From Dermacentor variabilis (lineage: Eukaryota; Arthropoda; Arachnida; Ixodida; Ixodidae): a stretch of DNA of 64,000 bases. Below the pieces are notes generated by a model, which was given only the letters and a program-made list of their open reading frames with translations, did no database searches and was not told the DNA's origin. How positions within the stretch are numbered: position 1 is the first letter of the stretch; every line of letters starts with the position of its first letter. Location of the stretch: assembly GCF_050947875.1 (NCBI RefSeq), contig NC_134572.1, forward strand, positions 152,975,105 to 153,039,104. The letters are read 5' to 3'. The translations under genes were made by a program, and so were the position numbers. Shown in pieces: positions 33,793 through 44,649 of this stretch.

Positions 33793-33804
33793 TGCGCATG
33801 CGCA
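33793..33804. promoter_or_regulatory. NRF-1-type palindrome (copy 2)
   Basis: TGCGCATGCGCA, identical to copy 1, about 140 bases upstream of the exon 1 start codon. Confidence 0.55.
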
Positions 33805-35989
33805 GGAAATACAGGAAGGACTGCATGCATAGTATTGTTCCTTCTCAGTAACTACCCCTTTACCATCGCCAAACCCTGCCCAGCTGTATACTCTCAAAGT
33901 GTGGGTGATGGTCAGGTATGTCGAATTCCAAGAATAGAATGCCTTTCAAGACCACGAGGGTGAACTATGAGGACATTAAGTTTCAGCAAGAATTTTTTGA
34001 CAGCCTTTTAGTCTCGCTTCGTGGGAAAGAGGGTGGGGCAGGCGGGTGATTTAACTTGAAGGAAGGAATTTGGTTTGCGTTGTAGAGTTTCAAAAGTGCA
34101 CGAGCTTTAACAAAAGGTATGTGTCGGCATCTGGGCTTCTCCTTTGCATAGAGTATAAAAACAGCAGTTCGTAGCAAGATGTGCAGATTTGCACATACGT
34201 TTCCAGGTATGTGACTGGGTTGGAGAAAGTGTAATAGTTGGCTGCTTTGGTTTTTTCTGTTTGGGTCATGTAGACCTATTTGTTCGATGAAATTGAGAAA
34301 TGTGAGTGCGCATAATGGCCATGAAGCGAATGATTTCGATGAAGCATGAATTTTCATAAACACAAATGTCCTATAATAAACGGGTAACCTGCGCAATTTT
34401 TTGTGCGTCCTGAATGCTCAGACGCGGTAATTTTATTGCCAGCGATACATTCAACTATAATACCAGGCATTTTAGGATGGACTTATCAGTATTTTCCGTA
34501 TTTTTTAACGTATGACCGCGAAGTGTGATAGTTGCGTCGACAGAAAAATGTGTTTGCACTAGTGTGCAAATGAGGCTCTCGAATCAAGAATCGTTCGAGA
34601 ACAATTGATTTTTGCAAGGTTACGCTAATCTCTGCAATCTATTAGCATTGAAAGTAGAATGTGCTATCGAATATTTTGCTATCGGGACTATTCGGATGTT
34701 GGAAACGGTCCTTGAAGCGCGGTGACTGAATAGACAAACGCGTTCATATATTTAATATGTTACTATTAAAACATACGTAGGAAGCTGCTTTGAATACTTA
34801 GATGCATCAGAAAACTACACACAATCGCGAACGTTTCACAGGGGACTGATAACGCGGCCGTCAAAGAATGCAAAGCTTGGTTTGCTTAGGAATGTATGAG
34901 CACCCTACTGAAACGGTGTCGTGGCGGATGACAGCAGTCTCGGTATTCTCAGCCCTTTGCCCGGTATTTCTTATTGGGAATTTCGACTCATCGCTAGTTA
35001 GCTTCTGGACGACTAATATGTGCTGCAACCTTATTGTAAAACTTCAACATTGGATGCAAGACTAACATAGCTACCCTTGGGGAAGTCAAAATATGGATAA
35101 AACGATGTTATGAGCAGACGAATATAACAGTCGAGTTAAAGCCAATGACGATTTTGATATTTTCGCATTATTTCTGTATATTGTGAAATATTCTACGCTG
35201 GAACCGATCACTACTACAATAAAGGAAGTGCCTTGTTTCTACTTTGCCTTGGCACCGTAGTCTTCTGTGCGAGCATCAATTGTGAGTTATGGTTATGTTT
35301 AACGCTAATATGGAATTCTTATTAAGTCTGATGTTGTATTTTGGGCCTTCGATAGCGTATTTTTGAGTTTAGAATCTGTATATTTTCAACGTCTCATCAC
35401 TGTTGCATTTCCGTTCGTAGTCTACTGAATCCGAAAGGAATGGCTTTTCATTCTTAAATATCGTAATGTTGGATCATTCTTGAATTCTTGTTTGGCTCTC
35501 GATGCTAGGCTAGTGATTATTTCAGTGATTATTTCCCGCAGCCAATGAGCGGTTGGGGCCGAGTAAAGCGTGACGTCGCTTTTCGTGGCCACGTTTCTTA
35601 TGCGTTCAATTGAGAGAAAATGAAGCTCATGGCACGCGTGGAAGGAACATATTCTTTTATTTTTTTATAATAAGAGTATATTACAGGCGGTCTGTATCTT
35701 TGAGTGCACTTGTTGTTAGAAGCGATGACATTTGGACGCCTTGTGCTACCCTCGTGCTCGTGGGAACGTCACCTAGCAACGAAGGCCTTACCCTATCAAC
35801 GTTACTTACAATGTACATTAAGGGAATTGCGCCATCTCCGCGGCATTCCGGAGGAGCGCCAAGGAAAAGGATTGCCAAAAGGTACTTGATTTGGTATTGT
35901 ACTCGCGATCCTTAAGGAGAAATTCTCGTTCAGACGGTAGCTTGATGACAACCAGAGAGTGCGCTTCGCAGGTGGTATACGGGAGCGTG

Positions 35990-38850
35990 GAAGTCCGGTG
36001 GCAGTGTTGTAGACGCTGGTTATGCGATTCCCGTTGTACCAAAATACTGACTAAATAAACTAGCAAGGAGTATTCCATTGTAATCATTAGTTTACGTCTT
36101 TGAGGCCGCAAGATTGCCCGACGTTTCGATCGAGGGGATGCGCCACGCGAATAGCCAAAAAATATAAGACAACAGGAAACAGGGCCAAAACCCGAACTAC
36201 GCATGATGCTAAACAACCATGCGCTTGTTTTATTGGCTTAGTGCATAGCATTGTATCGTGAGTTGGTCAAAAAATCCCCTGGACAACGAGACAACTTCTT
36301 CCTTCATATGGTATGACCTTGCAAAATGTAAGCCCATTATGGTATTGATCGCTGCCATCCGAATTACTGTGACAACTGACCCATGGTACGCGATAACAAC
36401 ACGCGCGTTCACGCAAATCACTCTGTGAGCCCATGCGGTTTCGCTTTTCTGCGCAGGCCCTATCAAGGATAGACTGCAGCACTAGCGCGCGCCCGTTCTA
36501 TAAGGTGAAGCCACATAAACATATCAGCTAATTATAGTGTGCTAGCATGCTATATAGAATAGACATCTTTAGGCTATACCACAGTGTCCCGCGGGCGCAC
36601 AATGACATATTAGGAAAGGATGTAAATTGAGAGAGCAGGTTCGCCCAGGCCTACGCTGCCCTTTTCGTGCCATTGGAGAAGGGAGAAAAAATGAAGTGAT
36701 AACGCGGCGGGCAGCAGCTTTCCTCGCGCTCCTCACGGCATAAGTGCACATGTCCACAACCATCGACATTTGTATCCATATGCAAGAAATCGGAAAAAAA
36801 GTCATTCCTCCCCACACGCCAACTTTCCTCTGCTTCCTCTGCTTCCATTCAAGGTCGCGACCCGCGCTTAGCTCGCGCTGCCCGCGAAGCGTCTCTGATT
36901 TGCCACGGCACCTCTTCGGGTGGCTGAAAATTGGTATTGTGATGTTAAGTGCCGCAACAGCAATGTAAATATGAAAGGGTAGACGCCATCAGTGAAATTT
37001 TGCCGATTCAGAAGAAAATGGTATGAAAAAGAAATAAACAGACGAATGACATGGATTACAACGATGCGCCGAACAAAATAAGTAAGCGACTTGCAAATGA
37101 TGCGATCTGATTCACTGATCGCACGTTAGTGTATGATGGTTTTTGACCTGTAGTCCACACGAATTTCATGATTACTGGGTATACAATTCTTTTCTTCAAA
37201 TAAAGGCTTTCAGTTGGTATACCAGCGCTTTTCCTGTCTTCCTGTGTTTCGTTTGTGTGTGCGCTTCCCCAGAACGGAAACCACTTCTATTGCATGCGCT
37301 AGCCGTGGCCAGACTTCATGGGTGCCGAGAATTGAACACGATGGATTGAACATGACCTGAGTTCATCCCTGCTTCACCACTGCACTGATAGATCGAGTTG
37401 CTGGAATATACGCGCCCGCGTCTTGATCGCGCCGGCATTGCTGAAGCAGAAATGATTACTAATGCTTTCAGCTTTCGTCTCTTTGCCAACTTTTAAGAAG
37501 TTGCTAATTATTTACGCTGGTGCCTCTATTCTATATTGCAGGGGACGTACTAGTTAAATTTGCGTGCGCATGTCGTATTTGTGCTATACGGCGATATATT
37601 TCCACATTTCCGCTCAGTATCGGTGGATGTCCGTGGTCGCTGACACAGACGACACGTATTTGTAGCTAACATTTTGCAGAAAACTGCAAAAATGACTTCC
37701 GCTAACACGCGCCTTATGTTCCGACGATTTTTGCGGCGGCACATATGATGTCGTTTCGGATTATCGGCTGAGCGTCATTTACGTCGCTGAGCAGACACTG
37801 TGCTTCCGCCGCATTGCAGCGACGAAAATAATCGTCAAGCGCACCCATCTTCTTAAAGGCAAATAGAAGCATGTACATCGTCCTTCGAATAAAACGTCCA
37901 CACACAGGCACACACCGTGCGTAGTATGTGAATCAGAGATGGGAGAGATGTACACCTGGGTACTTTAATTTTCCTCCGCAGGTGGCGCTCTCACGCTGGC
38001 GTGACAGCGCCGTTCTGCGGTGCCGTTGTTGCATATAGAATCACTCAAATCCCCTTACGCCCATTGAATGTGAATTCATTAAGAGTCATTCGCGCGATGG
38101 TTTTCACTTGGTCATGTTCTCCAATTGGGTAAAGTCAGTTTTGAGGCTGGGCCACCCAAATGTTTGGTGCGTTCGAAGTCAATTTTGGGAGCGAGCAAGG
38201 TCGGTTTTCAACGTGCACAAACTCAATTTTCGAATAGGGTAACGTCAATATCTTGGGGGTTGGCCAACAAAACTTCAGCAGTGAACGAAGCTGGTATTGA
38301 TTGTGGGTCAACTCATTTTTCGACTAAACTTGCACGTTGAGCTTGTTGGTATATCACGATGGAAGCAAAAGGTGTAGCGCATCTGAAACGGGACAAAATA
38401 AGAACACAGAAGACCCACACTTAAGCGCCAAACGTGTCTCGTCTCCGTTCTTTTTTCCTGTTTCGTTAGCTCTACGCCTTTTGCCTCCATCAATCTTGGA
38501 ATTGCGCAATGTCAATTCTTTATTTTTTTTGTGAACCACGGATTCGGTCCGAAGCCGTCGCTCTTCACGGGGGATTTCGCATTGCGAGTGGCAGCAAGTC
38601 TATAGCTCCGTGAACGTGACGTCATCACTAGGTCACGTGCCTTTGCGTACCATCGTATGTTAAGGCATAACGGACGCCGGATTGTCCGCTTCGTGTAGCA
38701 TGCAGGACTTTAGCATTAATGATACAGTTCTTGTGGTTATCACTGAACGGCTGCCATATTGCGAATAGCTTAAGGTGAAGATATGACTGCCGCCATCTTG
38801 CGTGTAGTTGAGATTCTCCAACCAGGCGTCGCCACTAAGTCATGGTAGAG
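35990..38850. other. Spacer between copies 2 and 3, left part
   Basis: Unique sequence after copy 2 ends. Short open frames are scattered on both strands with no recognisable domain. Around 38,080-38,340 phrases such as tcaattttgg, tcggttttcaa and ctcaattttcg recur loosely, as in a decayed minisatellite. I see no gene, RNA or splice-bounded exon I can support. Confidence 0.45.
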
Positions 38851-39610
38851 TTTTGAAGTATTTGTACAGAAAAAGAACATTGATTTACAGTGGAGGAAAA
38901 GAACTAGGATGCTTAGCAGGAAGTATGTGTCCTGTAGAGTGAGCAACACAGCAACAAATAACGTGAAGTGGAAAGTCAGAGATGCTGAAGTAATCTCGTG
39001 GGTGTCGGCAGTGGAAAATTAACCTGCCATGAGTAACTACTTACGAGAAAAAAAGAACAAAATCGAAAACGAAATCAGGAAAACAAACCGAAATCACGAA
39101 AGAAACAATTTATGATAGCTGAAAGGCAAGCTCATTGCTTTTCGAAGCGAGATCAGGATGCCTTGAAACACGCTCCTATAAAGCGAGATATAAGAAGGAA
39201 GCAGAAATATGTGCTTGCGGCGGAAAAGCGAGGGAAACGATGGAGTATGTATTATTAGAATGTGAAAATACCTGCCCAACGATCTGTTTAAGGAGCAATG
39301 AACTCCTTGAAGCCCTCGGGTTCAGTGAGAGTAGGGGGATACAAAGCAAAGATGTCCTGCAATAGACATTAGTCAGAGGCGACTGGAAGATTGGTGGACG
39401 AAAAGTAGGGAAACGGCAGAAAACGGAGACGTTAAAAAAAGTTTATAACACGGAGTAAGAAAGTTTGGTTATGGTAATTCATCGTGCGTTAATTTTTCTT
39501 TCTTCTATTTTTTTTTACCTAGGTGGGACATTAGCCAGTATAATAGCAAGAGCGTGGTGGCGCAAAGCGCCACCCCGTTCCAAAGGGGACGCTTCTAACA
39601 TTCATCCATC
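38850..39610 (+). mobile_element. Degraded LINE 3' fragment
   Basis: The plus-strand frame 39,135-39,365 holds a cysteine-rich LINE C-terminus (EICACGGKARETMEYVLLEC), similar to C-terminal knuckles of LINE pol. It is followed by GDWKIGG-like coding decay and a 3' region with a ggtggcgcaaagcgccaccc hairpin and a cattcatccatcc tail. The GC-rich stem and CATC tail are LINE 3'-end features. The upstream part (38,850-39,130) is coding-like but full of stops. Confidence 0.6.
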
Positions 39611-40600
39611 CTTGAAAAAGAGAAATATGTCTGCTCTTACTCGTCGTAGCACGCTTCTCTCTGTCCCTGTTGTGACACTGCGACAGCTGATCTGCTGTAG
39701 TTGACAAATGTGCGCCGCACCTCCCTTCTTTTCAGGACGAGTTGTGCCCGGCACCATTGTCATTTTGTTTCTGCGCGTGTTGGCCTTCTGATGTCTGACG
39801 CTTTTAACAGTGGCTTGGTTAAAGCTTTCTGAATGTAAAAGAGTAGGTGCCGCTGATTGATAGCGGCCATAGGTGCGGTAAGTGGTGCGTCACTTCCGTT
39901 TCTTGATGCGGCGGTAACGTGAGTGCGGGCCGCTGCTCCGAAAAGCGTCTCGGCAGATGACCTGCTGACTGCAGTGCTCACTTCCCCGGTGGAACACAAC
40001 TCTAGCTGTAATAATACAGAGATGTTGAGACTGAAATGGACGGAATCTCGAGTGATTTTGATCACGAATTATTTTTCTTCCTTTTTCTTCCTAGTGTCTA
40101 CTTTATTTTTCACCATTCTCCAACGTAGAGGTGCCGTAAGCCAAGGTTTTAGGCTTGAAATTATCAATCTAGCCTTGTGCCTATAAACAAATAGATAAAT
40201 AAAGGGAAAAGAAGGGAAGGAAATTGCTACTGACCACAACAGCCATCTAGGGCAGCCTGCTGACACCTTAACAGAGATCAGCAGAGGGAAGGGGCCAAGG
40301 CAATACAGTTGGGTGAGAGGTTAGTATAGGGTGAACAAGAGCTGTTTGCAACAGAGCTACTAAGTAGAAAGGAAAGAAGATAGTTCGTTTGTGCAGTGAA
40401 TTCCTCAGCAAATCAAGAAAGCCTAGAATCTAGAAGCAGTGAAAACCGCGACGTTCCCATTTTATTTTCACACAGACACGACAACGGTTGTTGTCAATAG
40501 GGCCAAGGTTGCGTTTTTGAATCTCTTAAGATTTGAAAGCTCGCTTGGGTGCCATTTTACTTCTCACTGTTAAGGTGAATAATGAGTGGAAAGGGGGTTA
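39610..40600. other. Spacer with a dispersed repeat
   Basis: No gene supported. Bases ~40,245-40,420 (ctgctgacaccttaacag through agatagttcgtttgtgcag to ttcctc) match ~45,370-45,535 with gaps, so both carry a fragment of the same dispersed repeat in the same orientation. Confidence 0.45.
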
Positions 40601-40741
40601 AACGAGGGGCCCAATATTGTAAAATCATGTCATGACAAGCCCACAAAGAAAGACATCAAGGAAACAATAATTGAAATTACTTGTACTTCCTAACTGAGGT
40701 AAAGAATCACGCATTACGTGAAGAAAGGGGATGGGGAAGCT

Positions 40742-40812
40742 GCACCGTGGTAGCACAATTGGTAGAGCATCGGACGTGTAATGCGAGGACGTGGTATCGT
40801 TGCGCACCTGGG
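40742..40812 (+). repeat. tRNA-like SINE head (plus strand)
   Basis: gcaccgtggtagcacaattg then gtagagcatcggacgtgtaa has the look of a tRNA 5' half with an A box and anticodon-like region. The expected B box (ggttcgattcc) is degraded to ggtatcgttgcg. An adjoining sequence to the left (about 40,630-40,700; catgacaagcccacaaagaa) is shared, inverted, with ~44,600-44,640. This is a SINE or 5' LINE module, not a working tRNA gene. Confidence 0.6.
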
Positions 40813-41079
40813 GCAAGTTGTTTTTTTCATTCACTTTCGTTGCCATTAATTTTCCCTGTGGTTTCATCATCAGCCTAGTTACATCTAATGCAGGGCAAAG
40901 GCCTCTCCCATACTTCTCCAACTACCCCGGTCTTGTACTACTTGTGGCTTTGTTATCCTTGCAAACTTCTTAATCTCATGCGCCCACCTAATTTTCTAAC
41001 GCCCCCTGCTACGCTTCCCTGCCCTTGGAATCCAGTCCGTAACACTTAATGACCATCGGTTATCTTCCCTCCTCACTAC

Positions 41080-41237
<158 letters not shown>

Positions 41238-41251
41238 TATTATTATTATAA

Positions 41252-41632
41252 TCTTTTTTCCATCAACGAGAAGGGTCAGGTAAGAGAAATAAAGCTGAAA
41301 CAGACAGCTTGACTAGTTCCCGCCCCCCCCCCCCCCGAAGAAAAGAATAATACATTCCATAAAGGCAGACAGTACAGCTACCGAAAAGAAATACAAACAT
41401 ATTTCTTGATTGTACTAAAATAATACCTATAACTACAAGCGTTTTTGTTGCGCATAAATAAGCACATTCCCAAACGTGTGGACATGTAAATGTAGTAGTG
41501 ACATTACGTTTACAGGACACTGCTGCAAGACATATGTAAACACCATACACACCAACAACGGCTTATTAACATCGGCATAATGGTATATCACGAACATTCA
41601 TCAATAAATTTCAGAATGAATATGAAATTGGC
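41252..41632. other. Unidentified insertion body inside RTE LINE
   Basis: About 380 bases between the TAA array and tgtcctgcccaag, where RTE sequence resumes. It contains a 15-base poly-C run near 41,325. It has no coding similarity that I recognise and no clear target duplication. Confidence 0.5.
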
Positions 41633-41683
41633 ATGTCCTGCCCAAGCCCCCATTTCTTTTTCTTGATTTCAACTAAGATGTCA

Positions 41684-41920
41684 TTAACGCACCTTTGTTC
41701 CCTCACCCAATCTGCTCTTTTTCTTATCCCTTAACGTTACACCCATCATTCTTCTTTCCATAGCTCGTCGCGTCATCCTCAATTTAAGTGGAACCCTTTT
41801 CGTAAGCCTCCAGGTTTCTGCCCCGTACGTGAGTACTGGTAAGACACAGCTTTTATACACTTTTCTTTTGAGGGATAATGGCAACCTGCTGTTCATGATC
41901 TGAGAATGCCTGCCAAACAC
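41684..41920 (-). pseudogene. RTE LINE C-terminal region
   Basis: Carries SLKRKVYKSCVLPVLTYGAE followed by TWRLTK, and RRAMERRMMGVTLRDKK. This block after the RT domain is highly typical of RTE elements. It is separated from the RT fragment by stops, including a stretch at 41,940-41,990 with a tandem ctgatcctgatcctga duplication. Confidence 0.8.
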
Positions 41921-42083
41921 ACCCCAGGTTCATTCTTATTCTGATTATTTCAGTCTGAGGATCCTGATCCTGATCCTAAGTAGATGTATTCCCTTACCAC
42001 TTCCAGTGCCTGGCTACCTATCATAAACTGCTGTTCTCTTCCGACACTGTTCAACATTACTTTAGTTTTCTGCAGATTAATTT

Positions 42084-42757
42084 TTAGACCGACCCTCTGC
42101 TTTGCCTCTCCAGGTCAGTGAGCATGCATTGCAATTGGTCCCCTGATTTACTAAGCAAGGCAATATCATCTGCGAATCGCAAGTTACTAAGGTATTTTCC
42201 ATTAAATCGTATCCCCAATTCTTCCCAATCCAGGTCTCTGAATACCTGCTGCAAGCACACTGTTAATAGCATTGGAGAGATCGTATTACCTTGCGTGATG
42301 CCTTTCTTTATTGGGATTTTGTGCTTTTTTTATGGAGGACTACGGTGGCAGTGGAGCGTCTGTAGATATCTTTCAGTATGTTTACATAAGGCTCGTCTAC
42401 ACTGTGATTCTGAAATGCCTCCATGACTGCCGAGGTTTCGACTGAATCAAACGCTTTCTCGTAATCAACGAAAGTTATATATAACGTCTGGTTATATTCC
42501 GCCCATTTCTCTATTACCTGATTGATAGTGTGACTATGGTCTATTGTTGAGTAGCCTTTACGGAATCCTGCGTGGTCCTTTGGTTGACATAAGCCTAAGG
42601 TGTTCCTGATTCTATTTACGATTAACTTAGTAAATATTTTGCAGTCAACGGATAGTAAGCTGATCGGTCTATAATTTTTCAAGTCTTTGGCGTGTCCTTT
42701 CTTATGGATTAGGATTATGTTAGCGTTCTTCCAAGATTCCGGTACGCTCGAAGTCAA
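42084..42757 (-). pseudogene. RTE LINE reverse transcriptase
   Basis: RT in two frames. The upstream piece (42,308-42,757) begins SVPESWKNANIILIHKKG, has KNYRPISLLSV and motif A FVDYEKAFDSVE. Then KKGITQGNTISPMLL (motif B) spans a frame change near 42,300. The downstream piece (42,084-42,272) has RFADDIALLSKS, so the catalytic FADD of motif C is intact. Family-typical order, but the frameshift removes activity. Confidence 0.85.
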
Positions 42758-43064
42758 GAGGTATTGCGTATATTGGGTGGGAAGTTTTTCTAGAACAATC
42801 CTTGAACACCATCCTTCAACAGATCTGCTGTTACCTGATCCTCCTCAGCTGCCTTCCGCCTTTGCATAGCTCCCAAGATTTTCTTGACTTCTTCCGGCGT
42901 TACTTGTGGGATTTCAAATACCTCTACACCATTCGTCCTTCCATTATCGTCGTGGGTGGCACTGGTACCGCATAAATCCCTATAGAACTTCTCAGCCTCC
43001 TGAACTATCTAATCTATATTAGTAATGATTTGCCGGCTTTGTCTCTTAACGCATACATCTGATT

Positions 43065-44273
43065 TTATTCTATTCCTAGTTTCTTCTTCACTGCTTTTAG
43101 GCTTCCTCCGTTCTTGGGAGCATGTTTAATTCTATCCATATTATACTTCCTTATGAAAGCTATCTTACGCTTGTTGATTAACTTGGAAAGTTCTGCCTGT
43201 TCTACTCTAGCTGTAGGGTTAGAGGCTTTCATACATTGGCGTTTCTTGATCAGATCTTTCGTCTCCTGCGATAGCTTACTGGTATCCTGTCTAACGGAGT
43301 TACCACCGAGTTTTATTGCACACTCCTTAATTTTGCCCATAAGATTGGCGTTCATTGCTTCAACACTAATGTCCTCTTCCTGAGTGAAAGCCGAATACCT
43401 GTTCTGTAGCTTGATCCGCAGTTCCTCCATTTTCCCTCTCACCGTTAACTGATTGATCGGCTTCTTATGTACGAGTTTCTTCCGTTCCCTGCTCATGTCT
43501 AGCCTAATTCGAGTTCTTACCATTCTATGGTCACTGCAGCGGACCTTGCCGAGCACGTCCACATCTTGTATGATGCCAGGGTTAGAGCAGAGTATAAAGT
43601 CTATTTCATTTCTAGTCTCGCCCTTCGGGCTCCTCCAAGTCCACTTTAGGCTATCCTGCTTGCGGAAGAAGGTATTCATTATCCGCATGTTATTGTGTTC
43701 TGCAAGCTCTACCACTAAATCTTCCCCGCTATTCCCAGAGCCTATGCCATATTGCCGCACTGACTTTTATGCAGCCTGCTTCTTGCCTTCTCTGGCATGG
43801 AAAGCGCCCATTAGTATAGTGCATTTTGTTTTGAATTTACGCATCGCCGATTCCACGTCTTCATAGACGATTTCGACTTCCTGGTCATCATGACTGGATG
43901 TAAGGGGCATGGAACTGAGTACCTTCAATTTGTACCTCTTTTTAAGTTTCACAACAAGACCTGCCACCCTCTCGTTAATGCTATAGAGTTCCTGTATGTT
44001 ACCAGTTATATTCTTATTAATCAGGAATCCAGCTCCTAGTACTCGTCTCTCCGCTAAGCCCTGGTAGCACAGGACGCACCCGCTTTTTAGCACTGTATAT
44101 GCTTCTTTTGGCCTCCTAACTTCCCTGAGCCCTATTATATCCCATTTACTGCCCTCTATTTCCTCCAATGGCACTGATAGACTCGCCTCATTAGATGGGG
44201 TTCTAGCGTTAAACGTTGCCAGGTTCAGATTCCAATGACTGTCTGTCTGGACCCAGGAATTCTTAGCACTCAC
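43065..44273 (-). pseudogene. RTE LINE apurinic-type endonuclease and linker
   Basis: The endonuclease nicks target DNA for integration. It starts NLNLATFNART (Asn motif), then GLREVRRPKEA (catalytic Glu), YGIGSGNSGEDL, TWRSPKGETRNEIDFILCS and CSDHRMVRTRI (catalytic His region). The expected GDFNA motif reads GAFHA, losing Asp and Asn. One in-frame TAA at about 43,764 follows GKKQAA and splits the gene. A basic linker to the RT follows (43,065-43,450). Confidence 0.83.
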
Positions 44274-44522
44274 TTCTGCGTCTCAGGTCTGACCGCGGCC
44301 GTGGTCAGTTGCTTCGCAGCTGCTGGGGACTGAGGGCCGGGGTTTGTTTGTGGTATTCATGTAGGCGGTTGTGGCGAAGTACTGCACCAGGGTGGCCAAT
44401 CCTGCTCTGGGGAGGGAGTGCGTTACCAGTTTTGGTCACCGGGATCAGGCCGCACTGCAGGCCTGTTTATGCAATTTTATCAGCAAGCTGATTTTTTTCA
44501 TCCGGTGGAAACTTGCGCGGGA

Positions 44523-44593
44523 CCGGTATTCGAACCATGGTCATCTTGCATGCAAGGCGAATGCTCTACCTGTACACCACCGCTGCACCTCCT
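44523..44593 (-). repeat. tRNA-like module upstream of RTE LINE
   Basis: On the minus strand: gcagcggtggtgtacaggta then gagcattcgccttgcatgcaagatgacc and tggttcgaatacc. This gives a recognisable A box and a near-consensus B box (GGTTCGAATAC), with a stem-like centre (ttgcatgcaa). It lacks a proper acceptor stem, so it is not a working tRNA gene. It lies 5' of, and in line with, the RTE coding region. Confidence 0.7.
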
Positions 44594-44649
44594 ATGGTTT
44601 ACTTGGTGTCTTTGTTGGCTTGCCATGATATGATTAATAAAAATCCACC

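Larger units (their letters stand above)
24275..35990 (+). repeat. Segmental duplication unit, copy 2
   Basis: Homology to copy 1 starts at ttgctgacggcc (about 24,275, equal to 9,220 in copy 1), so the head block is missing. It continues through the LINE, the inverted-repeat element, the gene and the tail. The tail goes further than in copy 1, matching copy 3 through cgggagcg at about 35,990. This copy is free of the LTR element and holds the only fully intact host gene in the window. Confidence 0.9.

Noticed and set aside
44523..44593. Functional tRNA gene
   Set aside because: A and B boxes are present but acceptor and variable arms do not pair as a tRNA, and it is part of a repeated module.
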